From Cylindrodendrum hubeiense (taxonomy: Eukaryota > Ascomycota > Sordariomycetes > Hypocreales > Nectriaceae): a DNA stretch of 64,000 bases. Below the pieces are notes generated by a model, which saw only the letters and a program-made list of their open reading frames with translations, was not told where the DNA came from and made no database searches. The position numbers and the translations under genes are program-made. Location: contig JAANBB010000075.1 in assembly GCA_014621425.1 (NCBI GenBank), positions 1 to 64,000 of the forward strand, given 5' to 3'. Positions 26,262 through 38,812 of the stretch are shown here, one piece after another (position 1 is the stretch's first letter; every line of letters begins with the position of its first letter).

Positions 26262-26320
26262 CCATCCAGCTGCCATCCAGCTCCCATCCAGCTCCCCATC
26301 CAGCTCCCCATCCTCCCTCA
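26262..26320. repeat. Short CAGCTCCCATC minisatellite
   Basis: Five imperfect copies of an 11-13-base unit of the form CAGCT(G/C)CCATC in the PDS5 leader or promoter. Confidence 0.75.
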
Positions 26321-26644
26321 AACTCGCCTTTTGTCTCCCCATCTCTGCCATCAACCCACGCGCCCGTCGCCCAATTTTCGCGGCTACCCGATCCTCTCGA
26401 GCCCGTCGCCCGGTGCTTGGCCTGGATCCATCGTTCTGCACTGTGCTCCGTGGTGGATGCGATGCGGTAACAGTTGCGCGCCACTCACTACCCGCGACCC
26501 GAACACTGCGACCACTCGAAACATTCCCTGACCGCACCCGTCTGCAACCTTCCAAACACCGCGCACCGATCCTCCCACCAGCATCCGTAGCCCTGGCGAG
26601 CTGTTGTTCCGCATCTAAAGAGCGCCAGTCACCCATAGCGCACC

Positions 26645-29600
26645 ATGGCGCGCCGTCGCGCACGCGTTGAGAAGCCCGTCGAGGTCGACGAGGAGGAGGA
26701 GGAAGTCATGGAGCAGGAGCAGCCAGACCAGGAATCCGAGCACGAGGGCCACGAGCAGGGCTCCGAACAGGAAGACGAGGGAGAGCAGCGCAGCCTACAG
26801 TTTGACGAAGAGCTCTCATGGCGACCAGCCAAGTCAATTCCCACCGGCACGCTCCTGGGCCGCCTCGAGAGGCTGTCCAAAGAGCTTGCCGACCTCGACC
26901 AGGGCGCGACCGACCTCGAATCGCTCAAAGATGTTGCCAGCAAGCTCGGCCATCGCAACCTTTTGCAGCACAAGGACCGTGGAGTCAAGGCCTACACCGC
27001 GTGTTGTTTGGTCGACATTTTGCGACTCTACGTCCCCGACGCCCCCTTGACCGACGACCAGCTCAAGGTGCGCATCAATGCAACTTCCACACTCGCCCTC
27101 AGGTGCCAGCTAACACGACAATATAGATGATGTTTACTTTGTTCATCAAGGACATCCTGCCGGCTCTTCACAATCCGACGGACCCTTACGACAGTCAGCA
27201 CAAATATGTTTTGATGTCTCTCACCGACGTCAAGAGTATTCTCCTCATCACCGAGGTTCACGGTGCCGACGAGCTCCTCTTGCGTCTCTTCAACTCCACC
27301 TTTGATGGAGTATCGTCCGCCTCCAAGGCTGCCTCTGAGGAACAGGTCGCCAAGGATGTCGAGATCCATTTAACTGAGATGCTCATACAGTTAATCGACG
27401 AGTCTGGCAGCGTATCAGCCTCGATTATTGATGCCATCATTAGCCAGTTCCTGCGAGCCGCTACTCCTGGAGGAAATCGCAATCGAGAACAGAATGGCAA
27501 CCAGTCTACCCTCCTAGTCAAAACAGAGCCACCTGCATATGTAATGGCCAAGAACATATGCAACGGGTGCTCGGACAAAATGGCCCGCTACGTGAGCCAG
27601 TACTTCAGCGACGTCATCCTCAATGCCTCCGGGTTTGCCACAAAAGCCAATGGTCATCGACAAGGAGATGACTCGGATGATGAAGACAACGGCTCGGGGC
27701 CTTCAGACGCAGACTTAAAGAGTCTGCGCCAGGCTCATCTCCTCATCCGTGAGCTCTGGCGAGCCGCCCCAGCCGTTCTCCAGAATGTTGTCCCCCAGAT
27801 TGAGGCCGAGCTCTCTGCGGACAACATCCACCTCCGCCAGATTGCCACAGAGACCATCGGAGATATGGTCTCCGGAATCGGTGCTGCTGGGCCACCTCCT
27901 CCTCCCGCGCTGGACCCAACTGCGTACCCGCCGCTCAGACTCCTGGACGACGCACCAGCGCCTGCGGATGAAAATGTCTTGACGAAGCCTTACTCGCCAC
28001 AGTCCTTTGCTCAAACTCACCCCGTCGCCTATCGTAACTTTGTTGGCCGAAAAAATGACAAGACGGGTACCATTCGCACTGCATGGGTATCGGCCGTAGG
28101 CTACATCCTATCCACTTCTGCTGGTGGCATTGGTCTGAGTCGAGAGGATGAGAGCGAGCTCATCAAAGGCCTGGCAGACAAGCTAAATGACAGCGAAGAG
28201 AAGGTCCGGTTAGCCGCCGTCAAGGCTATCGAGCTCTTCGAATTTCGCGACATCATCCTGAAACTTGGCGCCAGTGGAGGTGTTGATAAGGAGGGATCCA
28301 TCTTCGCAAGTCTTGCCGACCGTTGTCGAGATAGAAAACCCGCCGTGCGAGTCGATGCCATGGTTCTTCTCGGAAAGCTATGGGCGGTTGGTGCCGAGGA
28401 GCTGGCTGAAGGTCAGGAGGCCGTCACGGCCTGTCTAGGCGGTGTTCCATCTCGCATTATCAACGCCTTCTATGCTAATGATCCTGATCTAAATATCCTG
28501 TTGGATCGAGTCATGTTTGAGTGTCTAGTCCCTCTCAAGTACCCTGCGATCAAAGGAAAGGGGCAAAAGGCTGCTGCCGGAGCGTCTCAGTCCCAAGGAC
28601 AGGCAAACGGAAGCCAGACTGACCAAGACAAAATCCGAGCGGAGAGAATACTATTGATGTTGAAGTCGCTTGATGCCCCAGCCAAAAAGGCCTTCTTCGC
28701 CATGCAGGCTCGCCAGCCGCAGGTCGCCAAGGGCGTTGCTGTTTTCATCCAACAATGCGAGGCGTATAACGGCGGTGTCATCGATTCAAACGAGGAGAAG
28801 GTCAAGGCCGGGTTGAACAAGACCTTTCAATGGTTCGGTACCTTCTTCCCCGATCCGCTCAGGGTTCGCAGCGATCTTCAAAAATTCGCAAAGCTCAATG
28901 AGCGTCGCAACTACCAACTCATGAAGTTTGCCATTGGCTCTGACAGCGACTACAAGACGGTGCGAAGGGCAATCAATGAGCTGATTGCCAAGATCCAGGC
29001 TAGCTCGGCGGCGAGCTGCCTGGACACCCTCATTCCCCTCCTATATCGGTCCAGCTCTCTCATGTTCAACCGAAGCCACCTTTCAACCATCATGGACTAC
29101 TCCAAAAACGATAAGGACGGGTTTGCCACGGTTGCTCACGAGATTCTCAACGATATTTCACAGCGTAACCCAGATCTCTTCAAGGCCCATTCGGAGAACC
29201 TGCGCAAGGAGATAATTAGCCAGGTGCCATCAGAAACCCGAGCTAATGATGCGGGCCTGGTGGATATCCTCAAAGCCTACTCCTCATACTCGAAGAGATA
29301 TCCCGATGACATCACCTACGACAGGAAGTTCATCCAGGTGCTCATGGATTATGCACTCTACGGTACCCCTGCAAGAACCGCAAAGTATGCCGTGAACATC
29401 CTACTCGCCAAGAACGACGACAAGAGCAAGGTCACTGCCACCACTCTTCTGCAGAAGGTCATGAAGGATTGGGACTATGGATCATCTCATTTCCTCAACC
29501 GGTTAGCCGCGGTTAGCCAGCTAGAGCGACTGGCGCCAACAGTGACCGTCGACTTTGATGACTCGATACACGAGCTTACCATCAAGAAGATCCTACGCCA

Positions 29601-31207
29601 AGTTCGCACAGAGGAGGAGGACCCAAAGGTTTCTTGGGTAGAGGATGCCGATATGAACGAGGAGCTCCAAGCAAAGTGCCTCTCTCTGAAGACACTGGTC
29701 AACCAGGTGCTTGCAAATGAGCATGAGACTGATGCTGAGGAGCGAGTTAAGCCTGTGTTCAAGCTGCTTAAGACGATTGTCGTGATGGAAGGAGAGTTTT
29801 GCAAGGTCAAGGACACTCCCTTGTCTCACAAGAAGCGCCTCAGGCTCCTTGCCGGTCAATTGATCTTGAAGCTCTGCACCGTCAGGAGGTATGACGACCA
29901 GCTAGACGCGGCGAGCTTTAACAAATTGGCCGAGCTTGTGCAAGATAGCGAGCTTCAGGTTCGCCGTCGCTTCATGGAAAAGCTCCAGAACTATCTCACC
30001 AGGGGCCGGTTGCGCGCGAGGTTCTACACAATTCTTTTCCTAGTCGCTTTTGAGCCTGTGACGGAGTTGAAGAGCAGGGTAGAGACTTGGATCAGATCGC
30101 GCGTGCGATACTATGCCGAGACTGAGAGGCAAATTATGGAGGCCATGATGGGAAGGCTGATTCCTTTACTGGCGCACCATCCCGATTACAGCTCAGATGC
30201 CCATGATCTCGCTGACTTTGCCAACTACTTCTTGTTTTATCTCGGAGTTGTGGCTTCTGAGGAGAATATTTCCTTGATCTACAAGTACGCTGAAAGGGTT
30301 AAGCAGACTCGGGACGGCATCAACCCCGAGGCCAGCGACAGGCTCTATGTTCTGAGCGACCTCGCGCAAGCCGTCGTGCGGAAGTGGCAAGAGAAGAGGA
30401 GCTGGGTCTTCCAAGCTTGGTCAGGCAAGGTTGGTTTGCCAACTGGACTCTACCAGGCCCTTCCTTCCAGCGAAGTGGCTCAGGAAATTGCCAAGAAGCA
30501 ATACATTCCAGATGAGCTGGATGAAAAACTGGATGATTTAATCAAGGCCCTGGATCGCAAGAAGGTATGTGGCAACTTTTGGATAGAGAAGGATTATCAC
30601 TAACGAGGCTCGACAGAAACGTAAGTCCATGAATGAGCGGAGTGATCCTCCTGCCAAGCGGGCTCGGACGCAGATCAAAACCGTGATTCGTGAGAAGCGT
30701 GCGGGGAAGAGCAAGTCGACGAAGACGAAGAAGAGCGCCAAGGTTAGGAAGCCCAGGCCTTCCAAGGACACCTCATCGCCGCCTCCTTCGGAACGCCGCC
30801 GTAGCGGTCGTGCTCACAGGGTCTCTATCTACACCGAGCGAGACGACGAAGAAGACGAGGAGGAGATGCTGGAAGGCGTGGCTGAGTGGGAGTATGAAAA
30901 GGACAGCTCAGACCAGGATTCGGAGCTCTCAGATGCCCCCTCGGATGGGGATGAAGCCAACGAGGACGACGAGAGCGGCGTGGAATCCGGAGACGACGCA
31001 CCACCAAAGGACAACGAAGAAGCCCCTGAATCCGAGGAAGAAGAGCCCGAGCCACCCAAGTCCAACGGACGCAAGGCAGCTGTCTCTAAGGGCAAGGCCG
31101 CCAAGCCAGCTGCCAAGGCCAACGTCCAGGCAGAGGCCCAACGTTCCTCCCGGTCAACGAGGGCGCGTCGGGGCAAGGACGAGATGGACGTGGACAGCGA
31201 TGAATGA
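26645..31207 (+). CDS. PDS5: Sister chromatid cohesion factor PDS5 (BimD/Spo76)
   Basis: Three exons (26645-27067, 27127-30564, 30617-31207) join in phase 0 across introns of 59 and 52 nt and give about 1483 residues, normal for fungal Pds5. The protein binds cohesin and controls its maintenance and release on chromosomes. An acidic N-terminus (about 12-55) precedes the diagnostic block around residues 70-140, which includes LLGRLERLSKELADLDQ, KDRGVKAYTACCL and ADILRLYVPDAP-like sequence. Helical HEAT-type repeats run to about residue 1140. The last 330 residues are disordered, first Lys-rich (KSKSTKTKKSAK), then strongly acidic, with basic RSTRARRGKDE near the end. The first exon carries almost the whole signature, so the ATG at 26645 is secure. 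It converges with SNF5. Confidence 0.93.
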
Positions 31208-31937
31208 TCAAAGAGCACAATTGGCAGCAAAGTTGTGTACGTTCAAAAATAACCCCGGGATAGCTGGGTGGTTTAAGCCGGTTCTTGTCGGGTATATGGG
31301 AGGCTTATGGGGGCTATTGTTTATGATCTTCCCTCTCTAGGCAGAATGAGGGAGATGGCAATGGCTGGGCAGATGTGAACGGACTGCCTGCTTTGATATC
31401 GGGTGGAGTCTGGAGACCCTTGTATTTACTTATATTTCGTATACCCACTTCTCGCTCTGTGGCCCTGAAGACTCGACTCTTGGTACGCGTTTCCCGGTGT
31501 CTTTGTTTTCTGGGCATGGTGGTTTAAGGGGCGGGCTACAATCGAGTCGCGACGCATCATGGCTGACTGAACGCTTTGAATATTCCCGTGTCCTACCCAG
31601 CTATACATTCGGTTTTGAAACCCTCCCCAGTCTCCAGACAAAGACTCCAGAAAATAGACCAACCTCGAGGAAAAAGGGGATTCGGCCCCCTTGGCGAGCC
31701 CATCGCTTCCTCCTCATCCGTCCCCGTTCCTCCCAACGGCGGTTATGTTTATGTACAGATTTTGCTCCCAATACTACTTTGATAAGGAAAAAAACGCCTC
31801 CTGTCCTTCCCACCCTCTTCTTCATCTCTCTGCAGTACAGAACGAAGTAGCGCAACTAGAAAGGCGCATACTTGGGCGCTGCGTGATAGCGTCCCTCAGT
31901 CCTTCCACGGACTGCTGCCGACAGGGCTTGTCTCAGC
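31208..31937. other. Convergent 3' intergenic region, PDS5/SNF5
   Basis: 730 bases between tail-to-tail genes, presumed to be 3' UTRs. Overlapping frames on both strands have no protein character. Confidence 0.55.
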
Positions 31938-34130
31938 CTATGAGGAGGAGCTCCCCGCACCGGTGACCTCCTGAGCCTGGCGCAGTCGGACCTTCTCGCG
32001 GTGACCAGAGAACTTGAGGTGCATCTCGAACTTTTGGGCCGTCATTTCGGGCCCGGGGGTGTAGAGCTTGGTGGTGCAGTCGAGGCAACGGATGCGCGGC
32101 AGCCAAGCGTACTTGACGCCCTCGGGGAGCGGCTGGATCTGGGTGGGGAGCTCGGTGACGGGGTCCAGGTAGGAGTACTTCATGATAGCCTCGAACTTGT
32201 CGCCATTGGGGTACTGCTTCTCCAACTGCTTGAGGGCGTTGATGAGCCACTCAGGCGGCGGGGGCTATAAGAGCAGTGGTGTCAGTGTCGCAGAAACGGG
32301 ACCTGATGGCAGGACAGGGCTACTTACAGCTGGCGGGGGGGATTGCCCGGGCACGGGCGGGGGAGCTGGGAGACGGCCTATTTGGCCGGGCGGGAAGGTT
32401 GAAGAATTCTGAGTGGGCTGGGGAGTAGATGCGGAGGGAGTAGATGGAGGAGGCATAGCCCTTGCGGGTGCAGCAACGCTGGTAGCGCGCGGGGTGGGAA
32501 CAGGCGTCTGCGAAGGCGTCCTCTGGGTGCGATATTCGCCCTTGAGCAACCTCCTGAGCTTGTCCCGGCTCACCTTCAGCGTCACTATCAGTTGTCCCGG
32601 CTCTTCCGTCTCCTCTCTACCGCTGCGGCGAGATGTCCGCGTCTCGTGATGATGTGTGACTGAGCTGGTCTCCGGCGTCTCTGAGCGACCCAGGTTGGCC
32701 ATTCTCACCTGCGCCACCGTCGCCGCTCCGCGCATACCCCGTGTTCGGGCGGTGCCGCCAGTGATTTGTGAGGGGGCGGGTGAGTCAGGAGCTGAATCCT
32801 CACTTTCGTCAGACTCTGAAAGGTCGCCATCGCGGATAGGACGCTTCCGGTTGGCACCAGCAGCCCGCTTATATAAACGGGTATCGTCAATCGACGTGGC
32901 AGCTCCAGGCAGGACAGACGATACGACGAGAGTTCGGATGGTGCGCTGTCTTTCTCGGAGGTCAGGAAGCGTAGGGCCACCTCTTCGGTTGATGGATCGC
33001 TTCTGTCGTCGCTGTTCGCGCGACATGATGGTTTCGTTTCGCTCCAGGTCGATCTCGCTGAGCTCGTATAAGTAGGGGGAGAAGTCCTTGGCCTGCTGCT
33101 GGGGTCGGAAGACGGCTGGGAGAGGGGTCTGGAGGAAGGCGTTGACGAGATCGGGGTCCTCGACGGGTCGTCCGTCAAAGGGATGGCCAATGCCGTACAA
33201 GCTCCTGGTAAATAGTTGTGTCTGTTCTCGGATGCAATGGGCAATAGCTGTTGCGAACTCTCCAGACAGGGAAAGATCTCTCGCCATGTTGGCGGCAAAT
33301 TCTTCGGGGGAATTGGCCGGGTTGTTGATCTCCCACTCGAACTGGTCGACGAGCGTGTGCTGCCCAACAGTAATGTTAAGTCTGATAAGGATGCGCATCT
33401 CATCGTTCTTGTACGCAGAGTACGGGAGCTCGGGGTCCAGCGCGTCCTCTTCCGTGTACGCGAAAGGATAGAAATCGTTGAGTTGCTCGCGCATCTGCTG
33501 GACAACTTGCTCATAGACGGGCTGGAAAGCAGGGGACTTCAGGCCCATGTCCTCAACAAGCTGTGCTGCAAACAGTTCGACCTGGAGGATACGTTCGTGC
33601 AGGTTCCAGGTAAAGGTGTCGCGTAGCTTGATCTTGTCCCACTCAACCTCGAGCCGCAAGGGGACCAGCTCCTCATGCTGGTCGGCCTGCTTCAGCATAT
33701 CCTTGCGCTTGTATTTTAGGGGTGGAGTGGTTCGCTGGCCAGGCCGGGGTTTCTGGGAGGGATAGACGATCCTGGAGGGCGCCTGGTTCTCTGTGTAGCC
33801 ATTGGCGAAGCCATTATAGCCCTCCCCGTACAACTTGCCGGGGGGGAACCATTGGCGATAGTCGGTGCGGACCATGCGATACTCCTGGATCTTGTCGCGC
33901 GTGTCGGCGGTGGATTTGCGAGTATGGTCCAGCTGGCCACCGAGGGCCGCGGCGGCAATGGCATCACGGGTGATGAAGCGCTCGACCATGAGCTTATCGA
34001 ATGTCTCCTTGGTTCGGACGGGCATGCTGGCGGCAGCGGACTTGGCGTTTGATTCCTTGCCGGAGACGGACGTCGCGGTCGAAGTCGAGCCCGTCGCGGG
34101 CGCCGAGGACGCGGAGAGCTGGGCGGCCAT
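31938..34130 (-). CDS. SNF5: SWI/SNF chromatin-remodelling subunit SNF5 (SMARCB1 family)
   Basis: Two exons (34130-32328 and 32264-31938) join in phase 0 across a 63-nt intron and give 709 residues. Snf5-family subunits clamp the nucleosome acidic patch in SWI/SNF-type remodellers. The two SNF5 repeats are visible: about 152-215 (LVPLRLEVEWDKIKLRDTF to VEDMGL) and about 243-310 (RILIRLNITVGQHTLVDQFE to LFTRSLYGIG). A basic segment (MSREQRRQKRSINRRGG) and a long Pro/Ser/Thr-rich linker follow. The second exon encodes a conserved cysteine pair (IRCLDCTTKLYTPGPEMT) in a short C-terminal module. RSC-type Sfh1 is the alternative. The frame stays open upstream to another ATG at 34547, but that stretch is Pro/His/Arg-rich and looks like leader, so the ATG before AAQLSAS is preferred. 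Confidence 0.85.
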
Positions 34131-35588
34131 GGCGGATGGTCGCGGCGCAGCGAAAGGGCCGCGACGATGGCGGGAAATGATGGGACGCGCGGATCTCGGA
34201 TCTCGATGCGCGACGCGAGGCGGGAGTCGTGAAGTTGGATGGTGGATGGGCGGATGGGCGGATGTGTGGGTGGGCGTGTGGGCGTGTGGCAGCGCGCGAG
34301 GCCAGAAATTGCCAGGCAGTGAGGCTGGATTTGCTTCCAGGTGCGGGTGCAAGTGAGAGAGGATTCTGCCGCGCCGCGAAATGGCGAAGCCTCCTGTCTG
34401 TCCGAACAGCCTGTCGCGATATGTACCGGGACATGCAGCGCCGCTGTAATTTTGCACTGGCCATGGTATACGGTACTTTACCAGCCACATGCGTGTGGCT
34501 GGGTGAGCACGGAACGCCACATGGTTGGAGTGTGGCTTGCGGCTCATCTCAAGCCAGGCACGGCCGCACGGGTTGGTCTCTTACACGGATAATCTGTAGA
34601 CTATCACGGGCGTCGGTCCTCGGGTTCCATCTGCGACGGGGGGGTCTAGGTCTCAGGTGATTGATTTCGGCGCATGTCACAGGTTTCCGACGCGTTTTCG
34701 GGTATTCACATGGTCACAACATTCTTGTGGTGAGATGCATCCATGTCTTGGAGGGTATGCTTGCCAGTAGCTCTCCCCTGGTTATGACGGGAGTAGTGAC
34801 GTTTCCACCTTGTCAATGAATTGGTGCGACTCAACCTCAAAGCCGCGACCTAATAAAACGAGCTACAGACAGTCCACTCACATACCTCTGCGCAGTGAAT
34901 GACGAAAGAGACTGGCGCACAAAGCGGACATATTAGGGCGATGTCTACCCAATTGTCGCGCCGAGTATAGGGTAGCTACAAAGGTTAATTGGAGGGGCAG
35001 CTTGCCCGGTTACCTAAGACGGAAAGTAGGGCTGGATGAAGTCATTCTCCTCCAGCAACACCCAGCTCCAGCGCGACCACGGCGCGCGGTGAAAAGCGCA
35101 GAGGCCGCTCCACCGAGCTGCCTGCCTGTCTACTCCCGGCCGAAGCGAGGCTTGTCTGCTAGTGGAGTAGCAAGGCAAGGCAAGGCAAGGGAGGACAAGG
35201 CAAGAAACCACCGTTGTGGGGTACAGCAAGGTTCTCCTCGATGGCATTGGGTTTGGTGGTTGGTCATGCATCTGATGCTGCTTCAGGCTCTGTGGCGCAC
35301 GCGCACACCCGCCCACGCACGCGCACACGCACACAAGGACAGACACACACAGCGCACACAGAATGAATGAATGGGGCGAGTTTACTTGCCCCGAACCTAA
35401 CTAATAACGAGACAATAACCCCTCTACTGTCCACCATCCCTCCACCATCCCATCCCTCCACCAACCCTCGAAACCCTCCCAAACCCCTCCTCGCAAATTC
35501 CACTTGCTCTGCTCCGAGCATCCATCCACCACCACCGTCCATCTTACCCAGAGCCCTTCCCACCACAGCAGAGCATCCCGCCTTCACC
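34131..35588. other. Divergent intergenic region, SNF5/EBP1-like gene
   Basis: About 1.46 kb serving two divergent genes. It holds an AAGGC-type simple repeat at 35169-35194, a CACGCGCACAC-rich stretch at about 35296-35360 and a CT/CA-rich leader before 35589. I see no RNA gene. Confidence 0.55.
35169..35194. repeat. AAGGC pentanucleotide repeat
   Basis: About five copies of the pentamer CAAGG/AAGGC, intergenic. Confidence 0.75.
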
Positions 35589-37222
35589 ATGTCGGACCCC
35601 AAGGAAGTTGTCGGTCAGTCTCTCCTCTCCTCCCTGCCCCTGTCCTCGCCGTGTTGTTGCGGCATGCCTGTCTACGGCCGTGCCTGTGCCACAGCCGCTG
35701 CCCGCTTCCATGCGAAATTCGGCTGCTCCCTTCAGCTGCTGGTGCCCTGCGGTCCATGCCCCTCAGTTGCTGCCCCGCCACATCGGCACAACGCCAGAAC
35801 GCCAGAACACCAGAGCTCTGGCAGCGTCCACCCAGCTGCCCTCAGCTGCTTCGCCACCTCAGCCAAAATAGAAGCTAACGCCAGCTCCAGACTACTCTTT
35901 GAGTAACCCCGACACCCTCACCAAGTACAAGACCGCTGCTCAGATCTCTGAGAAGGTCTTGGCTGAGGTGTCCAAGCTCGTTGTCCCCGGCGCCAAGATC
36001 GTCGACCTTTGCCAGGCTGGTGACAAGTTGCTCGAGGAGGAGGTCGCCAAGGTCTACCGAGGCAAGAAGGTCGCCAAGGGTTCGTCCTCGCACTCCCTCC
36101 CATCCTCACCCATCTTCAATCGCGTCCCGTTGCTGACCCAACCAAAGGCTTTTCTCACCCCACCACCGTCTCCCCCGCGTCCTACGTCACCCCCTACACC
36201 CCCCTCACCTCCGATGAGAGCGAGGCCAGCACCGAGATCAAGGAGGGAGAGCCCATCAAGATCCAGCTCGGCGCCCAGATCGATGGCTTCGGTTCCATTG
36301 TTTGCGACACCGTCATCGCTACCTCGCCCGAGAAGGCCGGCGAGCCCATCACCGGCCGCCAGGCCGACCTGATCCTGGCTACCCACTACGCCAACGAGCT
36401 TCTTCTGAGGTTGATGGTGCCCCCTGGTCTCCTGACCCAGGGCACCGAGGAGGAGAAGGCCAAGGCTGCCGCCCAGAAGGCCCCTACACAGTCCAAGATC
36501 ACCAGTCTGCTCGAGAAGGTGACCAGCGCCTATGACGTCAGCATTGTCGAGAGCACCACCTCGTGGCTGTTCGAGCGCAACGAGATTGAGGGTGCCAAGA
36601 AGATTATCCTTGCTCCCGCCGAGGGCACCAAGGGTGAGGGTGTCCCCGAGGTCGGTGAGGTCTGGGGTGTCGAGATCGGTGTCAGCGCCGGCTCAGGCAA
36701 GATCAAGTCCATTGATCAGCGTGCTACCCTCCACCGCCGCACTAACCAGACTTACGGTCTGAAGCGACCTACCTCTCGCAAGATCCTCTCCGAGGTCAAG
36801 AACAAGTTCGGAACCTTCCCCTTCAGCTTGAGGCAGCTGGATGACGAGCGAGATGCCAAGTCTGGTGTCGTCGAGTGTGTCCGAGGCAACGTCTTCCGTC
36901 AGTACGAGTTGGTCGGCGACAAGGACAACGGTGAGGTCGCTAGATATCTCACCACCTTTGGTAAGTTGTTTTCTGCCGAGCAGAGCAGATTCAATCCGCA
37001 AGCAATAAAGAGGTCCATGCTAACAAGGAGATAGCCATCACCAAGAACGGCATCACCAAGCTGGGTGCCCCCCCTGCTCTCGACCTGAGCAAGTTCCAGT
37101 CCGACAAGAAGATCGAGGATGAGGAGGTTCTCAAGATCCTGGAGCAGCCCCTGTCCCGAAACACGGGTAACAAGAAGAACAAGAACAAGAAGAAGGCCAC
37201 CAAGAAGGAGGGTGAGGCATAA
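35589..37222 (+). CDS. EBP1/PA2G4-like protein (methionine aminopeptidase fold, Cdb4-type)
   Basis: Four exons (35589-35613, 35891-36079, 36148-36960, 37035-37222) join in frame across introns of 277, 68 and 74 nt to give 404 residues. Proteins of this family bind ribosomes and RNA, and include human EBP1/PA2G4 and fission yeast Cdb4. The pita-bread fold is recognisable from YKTAAQISEKVLAEVSKLV near residue 17 onward, the segment GFSHPTTVSPASYV at about 72-85, and LGAQIDGFGSIVCDTVIA at about 115-132. The metal-binding residues of true methionine aminopeptidases do not appear to be kept, as expected for this branch. The C-terminus ends in a Lys-rich tail (NKKNKNKKKATKK) typical of EBP1. The first coding exon is only 25 nt and is followed by the longest intron of the gene. 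Arx1 is less likely, given the short length and basic tail. Confidence 0.88.
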
Positions 37223-37660
37223 ATGAAGCTGATGCAGAAATGATTAGTTCAGGGGCCAAGAGTTGGCAATCTGAATGACCGCTGGGGCGAGGGGCGCAAA
37301 TTTTACAGACGTGTATATCGGCAAGTCGGGCCACGGTCAGGCTGTCGTGGGGGCCGGCCTCGTTGGTCGAGGACGTTCCACGGCGCCGGGTCTCTCGAAG
37401 GCTGCCAGGGACGGTAGAGCTCCCCGGAAGCGGTATCCATCATGTTAGCTAAGGTAGTCGAGCAAGGTCAGGTATATAGAAACCCAACAAAGCTCGGCAC
37501 TGACAAGCTGTCTCTCTCAATACCGACTCTAGGTGTTTGTTCCGGTCTGCAATGGGACTCTGATTCATATCATCGATGGGGACAGATGGAAGGGACGAGG
37601 ATTGGGTGGCGAGTGAGGGGATGCCGAGTGGAAGAGTGACTGCGCGAGAGAACAGGGAGC

Positions 37661-37710
37661 GGGTGAGTGGGTGAGTGGGTGAGTGAGTGAGTGAGTGAGT
37701 AAGTGAGCGA
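37661..37710. repeat. GAGT microsatellite
   Basis: More than ten copies of a GAGT tetramer, interrupted by GGGT and GCGA variants, in the 3' region of the EBP1-like gene. Confidence 0.85.
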
Positions 37711-37910
37711 GGAGATGAATGAAGGGGTAAGTGTCATATGAATGACTCGTGGGATGTGAGATGTGACGGATATAGAGAGACCAGAGACGAGGCAATCGAA
37801 GTCGAGAGAAGACGACACGGTGAGAGGGCAGCAACAGAGACAGGGCGAGGCCGATCAAATTGCAGATCGACCAGAGCCTTGAACGAGGCAACTGCCGCAG
37901 GCCGACCCAA

Positions 37911-37935
37911 TGCAACGCAACGCAACGCAACGCAA
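37911..37935. repeat. AACGC pentanucleotide repeat
   Basis: About five tandem GCAAC/AACGC pentamers, intergenic. Confidence 0.8.
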
Positions 37936-38812
37936 GTCCTAGACAGGGCGGGTGGGCTTCTCCCCCCCCCCGACCCCGACCAGGTGCGCCATCCGGCGTC
38001 CGCCCCCTGACCACTCACTGTGCGTATGCCGGGTGCCAAGTGCGAGGTGCGAGGCTGGGGGAGTGGGAGGAGTGGGAGGAGCGGGAGGATCATGCCCGGA
38101 CCGCTGAACCGGCGCCGGGATGGCGAGCTTTGGGGCTGGGCCGGTCGAGACAATTCGAGTCGAGTCGAGCCGAGTTCAAGGCCAGGCGGGACGGGAGCGC
38201 GGGTTTAGCTTGTAGGTAGGTGGATAGCCCCCCCCCAAAGCGAACAGGAGCTCCCTTAGCTCCGGAGGAGGACGCGATGAACTGGACGTCAGCGACCAAG
38301 GGCCCGGCTGGCGGCCAAGCTCCAAAAGGGCCAAAAGGTAGACGGGACAAAAGCACGCACGAGCAAGCAGCCGGTCTGAGGCGGGCATTCACGGCGCCTT
38401 CGCTGCCGTACTGTACAGCCTGTCCCTGTCTACTGTGCTGTGTTGTGCTGTGCAGCAGTGCAGCTGTGCAGCAGTGGTTCGCAGCGCTGTTGTAGTGCTC
38501 TGGGTGCTCTGGGTGCTCTTGGGTGCTTGGGCGGGTTGCCCCCTTGTCCGACACGCCCGCCTCCTCCTCCGCCTGTCTCGCAGCCCGCCTGCGACCTACC
38601 AGCCCACACCCTTTTCTCCTCGTCAAGAAACCGCGTCCTCGCCTCGAAAAGACGCGATCCCGCAGCAGAAATTCATGCTGCAGCCCAAGAGTCAAGTAAC
38701 CGCTGCCCCCCCGCCCGCGCTGCCTGTGCTGTTCGCTGACCATTGCCTCCCAGGCCTGAAGAGGTCGCGCTGCCCGTCCCGCGGCCCAGGGGCGACCAGC
38801 CAGCCCGGCACC

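Larger units (their letters stand above)
23684..26644. other. Long divergent intergenic region upstream of the Ser/Thr gene and PDS5
   Basis: About 3 kb shared by two divergent genes. I find no credible coding frame. It contains TACCTAGGTA-type islands (about 24675-24691, 25782-25797 and 25891-25917), a GGTGCTGGG repeat at about 26004-26042 and a CAGCTCCCATC repeat at about 26262-26320. A noncoding transcript or short secreted-protein gene could be hidden here but is not supported by what I see. Confidence 0.5.
37223..38812. other. Intergenic region between EBP1-like and RCO1-like genes
   Basis: About 1.6 kb with several low-complexity elements: GAGT repeats (37661-37710), AACGC repeats (37911-37935) and GTGCTGT/GCAGCAGT sequence at about 38432-38476. 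The RCO1-like frame stays open upstream of the chosen start, but the peptide is Cys/Pro-rich and unconvincing. Confidence 0.55.

Noticed and set aside
26041..26663. Minus-strand frames upstream of PDS5
   Set aside because: Gly/Arg/Trp-rich translation of the CAGCTCCCATC repeat with no domain, overlapping the PDS5 leader.
38435..38812. N-terminal extension of the RCO1-like protein
   Set aside because: The frame is open, but the peptide derives from GCAGT/GTGCT low-complexity DNA and is Cys/Pro-rich. The ATG at 38813 begins protein-like sequence.
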